Positions 15,957 through 23,225 of a DNA stretch of 36,467 nucleotides are shown here, in pieces (the stretch's first letter is position 1; each line of letters begins with the position of its first letter). Origin of the DNA: JBDKVA01 sp039679375 (GTDB lineage: Bacteria; Bacillota; Clostridia; Acetivibrionales; DTU013); assembly GCA_039679375.1 (NCBI GenBank), contig JBDKVA010000081.1:1-36467 (forward strand). The letters are read 5' to 3'. The notes under the pieces were generated by a model that saw only the letters and a program-made list of their open reading frames with translations, did no database searches and was not told where the DNA came from. A program made the position numbers and the translations under genes.

Positions 15957-17627
15957 GTGTCATCGATTTCCTTGGTTGTTGCAAGTATTGCTGTACTGAT
16001 TGTGTTGCTGGTGTCGTTTGGTTATTTATGTATATCAGAACGTAAATTGTTTATACTTATTTGGTTTCTTTCATTACTGTGCATGCTGCTGACTTATTTA
16101 TCAAGGCTGATCATGATGACAGACGTCCGTGAACAAATGTTTCTTCTAATTATTAATTTTGCCTCTACAATTTGCGGATACTGGCTAATATATAAGGGAA
16201 CCATTCTATTCCTAGGCAAAAAGGATCATGCCATTTTGACTATAATAGCTGCCCTCCTGGTTTTTACATATATTTTATTATTATTTTTCAACTATCCTTC
16301 AAATGTGATTCTATGGATATCTGCTGCTTATTCTTCTACCGCATTGACTATTACCGGATTTACAGCCTTATCTGCTTCAAAATTAAAAGATTCAATCAAG
16401 TATGTACTGGGATGTGCTTTTTTTCTTTGGGCAGCTGCGACACTAATATATCCGCTTTACAAAATACTGAACCTTATTTCTCTCCAATATGGTTACCTAT
16501 TTGTTGGAATTACGGGATTGATAACGGTATTAAGTATACAGGCAGCTTATTTCATCAGTGTAAGAGAGGAATTGTTATCCAGCGAATGTAAAATAAAAAA
16601 GCTTGTTCTATATGATAAATTAACAGGGGTATATAATCGTGCCCACTTTGAAGAAATTGCCGCTGATTTTTTCAACAGGTTTCCCGTGCCGGTTGCGTTG
16701 GCAATGGGTGATATTAACGGTTTAAAACTGATCAATGATACCTTCGGTCATAAACAAGGCGATGAACTTCTTGTCACTGCGGTTAGAATATTGAAGGAAT
16801 CGGTTGGCGATAACAATATGATCGTTCGATATGGCGGAGATGAATTTATTATAATCATGCCGCATACATCGTGGACTGAAGCCGGAAAAATAGTGGAAAA
16901 CATCAAGCAAAACTGCAGATCTTTTCGTTCCAGCACTATCCCGATCGATATCTCAATCGGATTATCCGTTGCTGAAAATCAGGAGTGCAGTATTGACCAT
17001 ATCCTGGAACAAGCAGAAGAAAAAATGTACAAAAGCAAGCTGAATGAAAGCAAGCAAACACGCAAAGACATAATTGATTTTTTACAAAGGCTTTTATGGG
17101 AAAAGGATTATCAAACTGAAGAACATGTAAATAGGTTAAAAAGTATGGTTTTAAAGATCGGTAAAAGCATTGGCCTTTCAAAGAAGGAAAATGATGAGTT
17201 AATGCAGATTGCACTGCTTCATGATATAGGGAAAATTACAGTGCCTGTGGAAATATTGAATAAAGAGGGTCCGTTGACGCCGGATGAATGGACGATTATG
17301 AGAAGGCATTCGGAGACCGGCTATCGAATTGCCCAGGCGTCAAGAGAACTTGCCTATATATCAGAGGCAATTCTGGGGCATCATGAATGGTGGAATGGAA
17401 ATGGATACCCACAAGGCCTGAAAGGAGAGGAAATTCCGCTCTATTCCAGGATTGTCTCAATAGTTGATTCATTTGACGTCATGACGCACGACAGACCGTA
17501 TAAACAGGCTATTAGTGCTATTGACGCGCTTCATGAGATTATAAGGTGTTCAGGAACTCAATTTGACCCTTCTCTGGTAGATATTTTCGTTGAAATGATA
17601 CAGTCCGATTTAAAGGTATATTTATAA
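15957..17627 (+). CDS. Membrane GGDEF / HD-GYP cyclic di-GMP turnover protein
   Basis: The 556-residue protein has about six N-terminal membrane helices (residues 1-205). A diguanylate cyclase domain follows with an intact active site YGGDEF (GGDEF at 293-297). It is followed by an HD-GYP phosphodiesterase domain with HD at 422-423 (LHDIGK), HHEWWNGNGYP from 475, and DVMTHDRPYK. Both c-di-GMP synthesis and hydrolysis motifs look complete. The RxxD allosteric I-site expected just before GGDEF is missing (the segment reads GDNNMIV), so product inhibition of the cyclase is not expected. The start is GTG with an AGGAGGT site 7 bases upstream. A c-di-GMP-I riboswitch with terminator precedes it, so the gene probably responds to its own product. 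A bidirectional hairpin follows. Confidence 0.95.
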   Translation: MSSISLVVASIAVLIVLLVSFGYLCISERKLFILIWFLSLLCMLLTYLSRLIMMTDVREQMFLLIINFASTICGYWLIYKGTILFLGKKDHAILTIIAALLVFTYILLLFFNYPSNVILWISAAYSSTALTITGFTALSASKLKDSIKYVLGCAFFLWAAATLIYPLYKILNLISLQYGYLFVGITGLITVLSIQAAYFISVREELLSSECKIKKLVLYDKLTGVYNRAHFEEIAADFFNRFPVPVALAMGDINGLKLINDTFGHKQGDELLVTAVRILKESVGDNNMIVRYGGDEFIIIMPHTSWTEAGKIVENIKQNCRSFRSSTIPIDISIGLSVAENQECSIDHILEQAEEKMYKSKLNESKQTRKDIIDFLQRLLWEKDYQTEEHVNRLKSMVLKIGKSIGLSKKENDELMQIALLHDIGKITVPVEILNKEGPLTPDEWTIMRRHSETGYRIAQASRELAYISEAILGHHEWWNGNGYPQGLKGEEIPLYSRIVSIVDSFDVMTHDRPYKQAISAIDALHEIIRCSGTQFDPSLVDIFVEMIQSDLKVYL

Positions 17628-17646
17628 GGGTGCCGGTCACACGTAA

Positions 17647-17688
17647 AACGGAAAGGGCGCACTTCACATTGCGCCGCCCCTTTCCGTT
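17647..17688. terminator. Shared hairpin terminator between the GGDEF/HD-GYP gene and htpG
   Basis: AACGGAAAGGG (17647-17657) pairs with CCCTTTCCGTT (17678-17688), with an inner CGCA/TGCG stem. It lies between two convergent stop codons. T-runs are modest on both sides. Confidence 0.75.
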
Positions 17689-17706
17689 CAATTTCACTGT
17701 TTTGAA

Positions 17707-19740
17707 TCATTCATTCCCTGCAAGCTTTCCCATCAGCAGATTGCTTCTTTCTATGAATTTAGTCATCGCTTCAGGTTCCAGCTGTTTGTGGCTCATCATC
17801 GCAAGATCGTACACGTGCTGACATATTAACGTAACGTCATCTTTTCTACTCTCATTGCCAGTCAATTTAACTATCGTCTGTATCAGCGGATTTTTACTGT
17901 TCAGTACAAGCGTCTGCTCCTCAGGGAACATCCCGCCCACATCCATTCCATTCATTCCATACATCCTGCTCATTTCCTGCATCCTGCGTGAATATTCGGA
18001 AAGCAGTATCATGCCGGGCGTTGAAATTGTTTTCAATGCTTCCACCTGTATTTTCAGCTTGTCATTACCGATGGCTTCCTTGAAAATTTTTTCTAGCTGC
18101 TGCGACAAGTCCTTATCAGCTGCTCCTGAATCAGTGTCCTTCAAGCTTTCCGACAGGTCTGCGTCAATTCGCGAAAATTTTACACTGCTATCCTTCATTT
18201 CAAGGAACTGTATAAAGTGATTATCAATCATGGTCGTCAGAAGGATCGCTTCCATGCCTTGTTCCTTAAACATCTTGATATACTGTGATTGCTGCTTTTC
18301 ATCCGTTACGTAAAATACTTTGCCCTTATGCTTTTCGCTGTTCCGGTCCAGGTAATCCTTCAGTGTGACGTAATCCCCGCCGGTTGTTTTGAAAATGACA
18401 ATATCCTTTGCCCTGTCATAGAATTTAGTTTCCCGTATGCAGCCATATTTGACGAACGGGTTGATATCATCCCAATACTTGTTGTAGTTTTCACGTTCGT
18501 TTTCATAGAGTGATGTGAGCTTGTCGGCAACCTTCTTTGTTATATGGGCCGAAATCTTAGCCACATAACCATCATTCTGTAGAAAGCTCCTGGAGACATT
18601 GAGCGGCAGATCCGGGCAGTCGATGACGCCCTTTAACAGCATAAGGAACTCAGGTATGACTTCTTTTATATTGTCGGCGACAAAGACCTGATTATAGTAC
18701 AGCTTGATTTGACCCTCAATGGTCTCGAATTCGTGCTTGAGCTTGGGGAAAAACAATATGCCCTTGAGATTGAAGGGATAATCCATATTCAAATGGATCC
18801 AGAACAGAGGATCATTGAAATCATGGAATACTTTCCTGTAAAATTCCTTATATTCATCATCCGTGCAATCCTTTGGATTTTTGAGCCATAAGGGATGCGT
18901 ATCGTTGATGGGCTTCTCCTGTTCAGCTGCCCCGGTTTTTTCAATATCTTTACCGTCTTCTTCATCCTTGTCCGAACCTGCGCCTTCTGCAGCCGTGCTT
19001 CCGTCGGATTTTTCATCATAACTGTCTACTGCCTTTTTTACCTTGTCCTTTATCTCCTGCTCATTTGGTGCGTCCTTCTCCTTGCCTTCTTTCTTCTCTT
19101 TCCTGGAGGCATCTTGCAGAAACAGTTCAAACGGCATGAATGAGCAGTATTTTTCGAGTATTTCACGCATTTTGTAGTAGTCCAGGTATTCAAGCGAATC
19201 TTCATCAAGGTACAATGTGACCGTGGTACCTCTTTCCATCCGGTCGGAATCGTCCATTTCAAACTCCGTACCGCCGAAGTTTGTCCATTTGACAGCTTTT
19301 GCGCCTTCCTGCCATGACAATGTATCGATGGTGACCTTTTCAGAAACCATGAACGCCGAATAGAAGCCAAGACCGAAATGTCCTATGATCTGGCTGCTTT
19401 CATCCGCTTTATCCTTATATTTTTCGAGAAAGTCGACCGCGCCGGAAAAAGCGATTTGGTTTATGTATTTTTTTACCTCTTCGCCCATCATCCCAATACC
19501 ATTGTCGACAACCTTTATTGTCTTATCATCCTTATTAACGATCACTCTGATAAAGAACTTTTCATCTTCCTTCATGCTGGTTTCACCCATGGATACCAGC
19601 TTTTTAAACTTAACGATGGCGTCATTTGAATTGGACACGACCTCACGAATGAAAATATCTTTTTCGGAATACAGCCATTTCTTTATAATTGGTAATATGT
19701 TTTCTGTATTTATGGAAATACTTCCATTTTCATGTGACAT
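17707..19740 (-). CDS. htpG: Molecular chaperone HtpG (Hsp90 family)
   Basis: HtpG is the bacterial Hsp90, an ATP-driven dimeric chaperone. The N-terminal GHKL ATPase shows IREVVSNSNDAIVK, VVDNGIGM and GHFGLGFYSAFMV. The middle domain (LNVSRSFLQND region) and the C-terminal dimerisation domain follow. At 677 residues it is longer than typical HtpG (about 620-640) because of a highly charged Lys/Glu/Asp-rich insert at about residues 212-282, between the ATPase and middle domains. That is where eukaryotic Hsp90 has its charged linker. A GGAGGG ribosome site precedes the ATG. A sigma-A promoter and a perfect CIRCE lie upstream, indicating HrcA control. No chaperone genes are adjacent. Confidence 0.97.
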   Translation of the reverse strand: MSHENGSISINTENILPIIKKWLYSEKDIFIREVVSNSNDAIVKFKKLVSMGETSMKEDEKFFIRVIVNKDDKTIKVVDNGIGMMGEEVKKYINQIAFSGAVDFLEKYKDKADESSQIIGHFGLGFYSAFMVSEKVTIDTLSWQEGAKAVKWTNFGGTEFEMDDSDRMERGTTVTLYLDEDSLEYLDYYKMREILEKYCSFMPFELFLQDASRKEKKEGKEKDAPNEQEIKDKVKKAVDSYDEKSDGSTAAEGAGSDKDEEDGKDIEKTGAAEQEKPINDTHPLWLKNPKDCTDDEYKEFYRKVFHDFNDPLFWIHLNMDYPFNLKGILFFPKLKHEFETIEGQIKLYYNQVFVADNIKEVIPEFLMLLKGVIDCPDLPLNVSRSFLQNDGYVAKISAHITKKVADKLTSLYENERENYNKYWDDINPFVKYGCIRETKFYDRAKDIVIFKTTGGDYVTLKDYLDRNSEKHKGKVFYVTDEKQQSQYIKMFKEQGMEAILLTTMIDNHFIQFLEMKDSSVKFSRIDADLSESLKDTDSGAADKDLSQQLEKIFKEAIGNDKLKIQVEALKTISTPGMILLSEYSRRMQEMSRMYGMNGMDVGGMFPEEQTLVLNSKNPLIQTIVKLTGNESRKDDVTLICQHVYDLAMMSHKQLEPEAMTKFIERSNLLMGKLAGNE

Positions 19741-19791
19741 AGAAAACCCTCCTTATGTTATCTGATATCGAGAAATTTAATGCCAATATTT

Positions 19792-19821
19792 ATATTACAA
19801 CTCTATTGGATTCATTGTCAA
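19792..19821 (-). promoter_or_regulatory. Housekeeping promoter of htpG
   Basis: On the minus strand TTGACA (19821-19816) and TAATAT (19797-19792) are 18 bp apart, about 50 bp before the htpG start. The -35 is a perfect match. Confidence 0.75.
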
Positions 19822-19828
19822 GAACATT

Positions 19829-19855
19829 TTAGCACTCTCTTGACGAGAGTGCTAA
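19829..19855. promoter_or_regulatory. CIRCE element (HrcA operator)
   Basis: TTAGCACTC, nine bases, GAGTGCTAA: a perfect match to the CIRCE consensus, which is bound by the heat-shock repressor HrcA. It lies 7 bp upstream of the htpG -35 box, and 16 bp past the PilZ stop codon at 19872. Confidence 0.97.
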
Positions 19856-19871
19856 CAAATATGACGAAATA

Positions 19872-20294
19872 CTATCCATTGGCAGGATCGTGAGGCGGAA
19901 AAGCAGGATCAACGATAATACACCGGTCCATTTTATGGACTCTTTCCGAAAACAGCCTGATAAGAGAATCACGCAAACCTTTATCCTGATCAAGAAAACA
20001 AAATCCGTACTCATATCCGGATCCAACATTCTTTCTGCCATGTACGATGTAGCCCTGAATGCAGTGGGCTGTTCCATTCAGCATCAGAGATATCTGGAGA
20101 ATAACTGAAGGGCTGGCCGGCATCCGAAGGTGTGAAATAAATTTCAACCCTCCCGGGCTTATTTCCGGTATGTTCACAAACGCTATCCCTGTGTGTACGG
20201 GTTTATCATCAAAGCGAACGATGCGTGCCGAACCGCATAAGGGCTTCCGCGTTCGGATACGTAAAAACTTCCTTACATATATTTCCGATCCCAT
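19872..20294 (-). CDS. PilZ-domain protein (candidate c-di-GMP receptor)
   Basis: The 140-residue protein carries the PilZ RxxxR motif near the N-terminus (VRKFLRIRTRKPL) and, about 35 residues on, a variant of the (D/N)xSxxG motif as EISPGGLKF. Glu replaces the usual Asp/Asn. PilZ domains bind c-di-GMP through these motifs. It is a stand-alone domain with no obvious partner. ATG 20294 is chosen over GTG 20297 because of the AGGTG site 5 bases upstream. A 7-bp inverted repeat (20302-20308 and 20340-20346) overlaps that site. It lies 2.2 kb from a c-di-GMP-metabolising gene. The Glu substitution makes ligand binding less certain. Confidence 0.8.
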   Translation of the reverse strand: MGSEIYVRKFLRIRTRKPLCGSARIVRFDDKPVHTGIAFVNIPEISPGGLKFISHLRMPASPSVILQISLMLNGTAHCIQGYIVHGRKNVGSGYEYGFCFLDQDKGLRDSLIRLFSERVHKMDRCIIVDPAFPPHDPANG

Positions 20295-20352
20295 CACATC
20301 ACCTGCTGCAAAGTATATATGTTGAGAACTATACCATTACAGCAGGATCATT

Positions 20353-21186
20353 CTACCATATTTTAACATATTCTTCAATATATTTTTCAAGTAGTCGGTC
20401 ATACTCCCTGCGCACTGCGGAAACTACAGCATTTTCAGAGGAATTCAATATGATCTCGTCGATCGTCCTGATTGGCAGTACCTTGATAGAAGTGCCTGAG
20501 AAAAATGCCCCGTCTGCCTGCACCAGGCTATCCGCTCCGATAAATTCCTCAACTACCTCAAAGCCTGCACTCTTACATGCTTCGAATACATATTTCCGGG
20601 TAATGCCCTTTAACACAAATTGCCCGGGTGCTGTGAAAATCTTGTTCCCTTTTACAAAAAATGCATTTGATTTACTGCCCTCTGTGATCCTTCCAAGGCT
20701 GTCTACCAGAAGGACTTCAAAATATCCGCCCTCATGGATTTTCTTATTCACGGCGTCTTTATAAACCTGATTGATCAGCTTTGCATTCGGGTTTTGCCTC
20801 TCTATCCTGAATAACCCTGCTTTTACCCCTCTGTTGGCTTCCTCCTCGGAAGGGTAATAGCTCCTGCTGATATAAATCAGTTTTCTTTGCTTCCCTGCCT
20901 CATCAAACAGCATTACCTTCACATTGCATTTCGATAATCCGTTGACCTCAAGAAGCTTTTTCATATCGTCCTTTAACTGACCGGCATCCATTTCAAGAGA
21001 GAGGCCAATCGACTCAAATGTTGCTTTTATGCGGTCATAATGATCCTGGTAAAAGAGAGGTACGCCCCTTATGATACGGATCACTTCATAAGCTGTCCGA
21101 CCCGATGCGGTCTCCACACGCACCGTCTCAGAAGCCTCCCTTACAGCACCGTCCAATATATAATACCGGCCAGCTTGATCTTCCAT
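20353..21186 (-). CDS. Class IV PLP-dependent aminotransferase (D-amino acid / branched-chain type)
   Basis: The 277-residue fold-type IV aminotransferase has ETASGRTAYEVIRI near the N-terminus, the probable Schiff-base Lys in NAKLINQVYKDAV, and the family signature RITEGSKSNAFFV. Members act on D-alanine, branched-chain amino acids or aminodeoxychorismate, and sequence alone does not choose between them. The length fits the D-amino acid transaminase/4-amino-4-deoxychorismate lyase range. I start at the ATG at 21186 (MEDQAG), nine bases after an AAGGG site, rather than at the longer frame from 21219. It is co-directional with the HAD gene upstream (62 bp gap) and the PilZ gene downstream. Confidence 0.88.
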   Translation of the reverse strand: MEDQAGRYYILDGAVREASETVRVETASGRTAYEVIRIIRGVPLFYQDHYDRIKATFESIGLSLEMDAGQLKDDMKKLLEVNGLSKCNVKVMLFDEAGKQRKLIYISRSYYPSEEEANRGVKAGLFRIERQNPNAKLINQVYKDAVNKKIHEGGYFEVLLVDSLGRITEGSKSNAFFVKGNKIFTAPGQFVLKGITRKYVFEACKSAGFEVVEEFIGADSLVQADGAFFSGTSIKVLPIRTIDEIILNSSENAVVSAVRREYDRLLEKYIEEYVKIW

Positions 21187-21248
21187 ATAAATCATCCCTT
21201 TGTTTTGTATAATGTCCATAAAGTCTATTTGTTACCACTTTTACTGCT

Positions 21249-21947
21249 TCATAATAGCATTTTTTCGAGCTCTTTAAAATTAGTAACCCGTCTTTCAAGT
21301 TCCGGATGTCTGCCGGATCTGTCCAAATAAACCGTAAGCATCCCGAATTCGGCAGGCGCAGTATAATCATTCATCAAATCGTCTCCGACGAAAATAACTT
21401 TCTCCGGTGCGATATCTGCCAGTTCCAGCGCCTTTTTGTAAATCGCCGGGTGCGGCTTTATCCACCCCACAGCTACGGATGTCACAACAAACTCGAAATA
21501 TCCGGCAATGCCATGAAGCTCCAACATTTCTTCTATACCGCCTGTGATCATGAAGTTGGATACGACACCCATTTTATAACGTTTCATCAACTGTGGAAGT
21601 GCGTGCAGGACATCATCCCTTACAAAGCTGCCCGATTTGTAATTGCGCCAATAGTTCCTGTAAAGGTCTGCAGCTGTCGACTCCATTACCTCATAGGGCT
21701 TATCAGGCATACTGAGCCTCACAATATGAAGAAACCGTGTATACATATCATAATCCGCATATTCAGGCAGCTTTGCCGAGAGCTCCTGCCTGGCCAGCAG
21801 ATAGTACCGGAAAAACTCATCAAAATCCACCCAGCGCTCCTCAGCCCCTGAGCCATAGTATGCCCAGGCGGCATAATCCTTCAAAGCCGGCAGCTTTTTA
21901 AGGTCTACAAGCGTCTCCATGCAGTCAAAAAATATGTAATCGAACAT
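21249..21947 (-). CDS. HAD-superfamily hydrolase
   Basis: The 232-residue HAD protein opens with FDYIFFDCMETLVDL (motif I). It has VVSNFMITGG for motif II, a Lys before HPAIYKKAL (motif III), and VIFVGDDLMNDYTAPAEFGM for motif IV. In motif I the nucleophile Asp is followed by Cys-Met-Glu-Thr. The +2 residue, usually a catalytic Asp in phosphatases, is Met. Haloacid-dehalogenase-type members also lack Asp there. The protein may therefore not be a classical phosphatase. I chose the ATG at 21947, because the longer frame (21986) has no ribosome site. The 5' side abuts a MITE-like element. Confidence 0.85.
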   Translation of the reverse strand: MFDYIFFDCMETLVDLKKLPALKDYAAWAYYGSGAEERWVDFDEFFRYYLLARQELSAKLPEYADYDMYTRFLHIVRLSMPDKPYEVMESTAADLYRNYWRNYKSGSFVRDDVLHALPQLMKRYKMGVVSNFMITGGIEEMLELHGIAGYFEFVVTSVAVGWIKPHPAIYKKALELADIAPEKVIFVGDDLMNDYTAPAEFGMLTVYLDRSGRHPELERRVTNFKELEKMLL

Positions 21948-21987
21948 ATTAACCCGAACCTCTCCGCTTAAGCCCATCTGATGCACA

Positions 21988-22082
21988 GAGCTATTTGCGA
22001 TGCACCTTTTCCAGCTCCGCAGAACAATATACCGTATTTATTGTACTGCTAAGCCGGATTTATAGTTGCATCGTAAATAGCT
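21988..22082. mobile_element. MITE-like palindromic element, copy B
   Basis: This 95-bp relative of the element at 8110-8228 has arms AGCTATTTGCGATGCA (21989-22004) and TGCATCGTAAATAGCT (22067-22082), with one mismatch in 16. The inner pair is AACAATA and TATTGTA. Flanking hexamers TGCACA (21982-21987) and TGTACA (22083-22088) match at 5 of 6 positions, in the same place as the perfect CATCCT duplication of copy A. Shared internal blocks ACAATATA and ATTGTACTG show common descent with different spacer sequence. Confidence 0.7.
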
Positions 22083-22228
22083 TGTACAAAATACTTCTTG
22101 TTTCATGAATCTATGTGAATTATAATGTATTGAAAGGCATTTCGCAATGCAAATTATACTGTGTATAATACTTAATACAAACATAATTTTATATGCAGGA
22201 CACGGAAAATCATGCGGGAGGTATCCTC

Positions 22229-22429
22229 ATGGGAACGGTAAAGGACTTTAAAAACATAACGAATTGGGACGAGCTTTTTGACATGACGAATGAATATCTT
22301 ACATTTCTTATCGAGCAGGATGACATATCGCATGAACTGGTGATCAAAACAACCTACGACATCATCCGTAACGCCGGCTACAACTACACCTATGATGAGG
22401 TTGAAGAGCAGTATTACAGTGGATTCTGA
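22229..22429 (+). CDS. Conserved small acidic protein, function unknown
   Basis: The 66-residue acidic protein, MGTVKDFKNITNWDELFDM..., is rich in Asp, Glu and Tyr. It has no signal peptide or membrane helix. A GGGAGG site lies 7 bases before the ATG at 22229, so the in-frame ATG at 22193 is unlikely to be the start. It reads as a compact helical protein and is convergent with the DUF3189-type gene, with stop codons 6 bp apart. I do not recognise the family. Confidence 0.65.
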   Translation: MGTVKDFKNITNWDELFDMTNEYLTFLIEQDDISHELVIKTTYDIIRNAGYNYTYDEVEEQYYSGF

Positions 22430-22435
22430 GAGTGC

Positions 22436-22939
22436 CTAAACGTTTTCGTTTGTGAGTACAAGCACGTGGTCGCCCGACGCTTTTGCCGATTTTTTCGTCT
22501 CCTGTACGATTTGAACGATTTTATGATACGCCTGTTTTGCGCCCATGACTAAAAACGGAGCTCCTATGGATTTTAACCCGATCCTTCTTGAAATAAACCC
22601 ACCAGCCATCATGGCAAGCGGAATACCCGGATTCATACTTGAAAAAACGAGCCTTTCTCCAAAACCGTAATCATTACAAAAAATATTAATGATATTTGCA
22701 ATGCATGGGACAATAACCCTGGATGAACCTCTTCCCAGGCTATATACCTTGTTCCCCTCATCATCTGTTCCGCGGAAAATGAATCTGCCTATGTCTTTAT
22801 GTTCAAGCATGTCAAAATAGTCCGTATTTAATATCTCCTCCCTTGTTGGTATCCTGTCCTCAGGCAATTTTTTCAGGTGGATTGCAGAAGCCAAAGAGGA
22901 GGAATGTGTCCCCGCATAACAGTTATAAATAAAAATCAT
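22436..22939 (-). CDS. DUF3189-family protein
   Basis: The 167-residue protein starts MIFIYNCYAGTHSSSLASAIHL, which fits the N-terminal (Y/C)CY(G/A)G(T/A)HSS signature I recall for the DUF3189 family of Clostridia. Other features are a Gly-rich segment VYSLGRGSSRV, a conserved MNPGIPLAMMAGGFISRRIG stretch, and a hydrophobic C-terminal third. There is no signal peptide. The function of the family is unknown; members are common in spore-formers. The ATG at 22939, 4 bases after an AGGGTGA site, is preferred to the TTG one codon upstream. Confidence 0.78.
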   Translation of the reverse strand: MIFIYNCYAGTHSSSLASAIHLKKLPEDRIPTREEILNTDYFDMLEHKDIGRFIFRGTDDEGNKVYSLGRGSSRVIVPCIANIINIFCNDYGFGERLVFSSMNPGIPLAMMAGGFISRRIGLKSIGAPFLVMGAKQAYHKIVQIVQETKKSAKASGDHVLVLTNENV

Positions 22940-23063
22940 CAAATCACCCTACAGTATTATTGGAGTTTTTTAATTATAATAGTCATATCCGGTGAAATTT
23001 TAACTATATTGAATGAATTTATTTTCTTAACGAAGGGCTTTGCCAACAGCAGTGGTCTACAAA

Positions 23064-23095
23064 AGCCGAAGCCGCCTTTTAAGGCAGCTTCGGCT
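23064..23095 (-). terminator. Terminator hairpin after the heparinase-like gene
   Basis: AGCCGAAGC (23064-23072) pairs with GCTTCGGCT (23087-23095), with an inner GCCTT/AAGGC stem. In the minus direction the stem is followed by TTTTGTAG. It is 130 bp past the stop at 23226. The rest of 22940-23225 shows no gene. Confidence 0.75.
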
Positions 23096-23225
23096 GGGAA
23101 TACGGAATATATTGCTGCAGCATCAGTTTGCGGTGCTGTTTATTACAAACCTGTCAATGTTTACCGGTGTTGAATGCTACTGCCGTGGTTTGCCTGATCA
23201 AAGTTTAATGATAACTCTACAGGCT

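Noticed and set aside
19840..19875. A plus-strand promoter (TTGACG inside the CIRCE loop) for a gene facing away from htpG
   Set aside because: There is no -10 at proper spacing and no plus-strand gene; the region downstream is the end of the minus-strand PilZ gene.
21306..21851. 181-codon open frame opposite the HAD gene
   Set aside because: The HAD motifs on the minus strand are clear, and the plus-strand frame is Cys/His-rich nonsense typical of a shadow.
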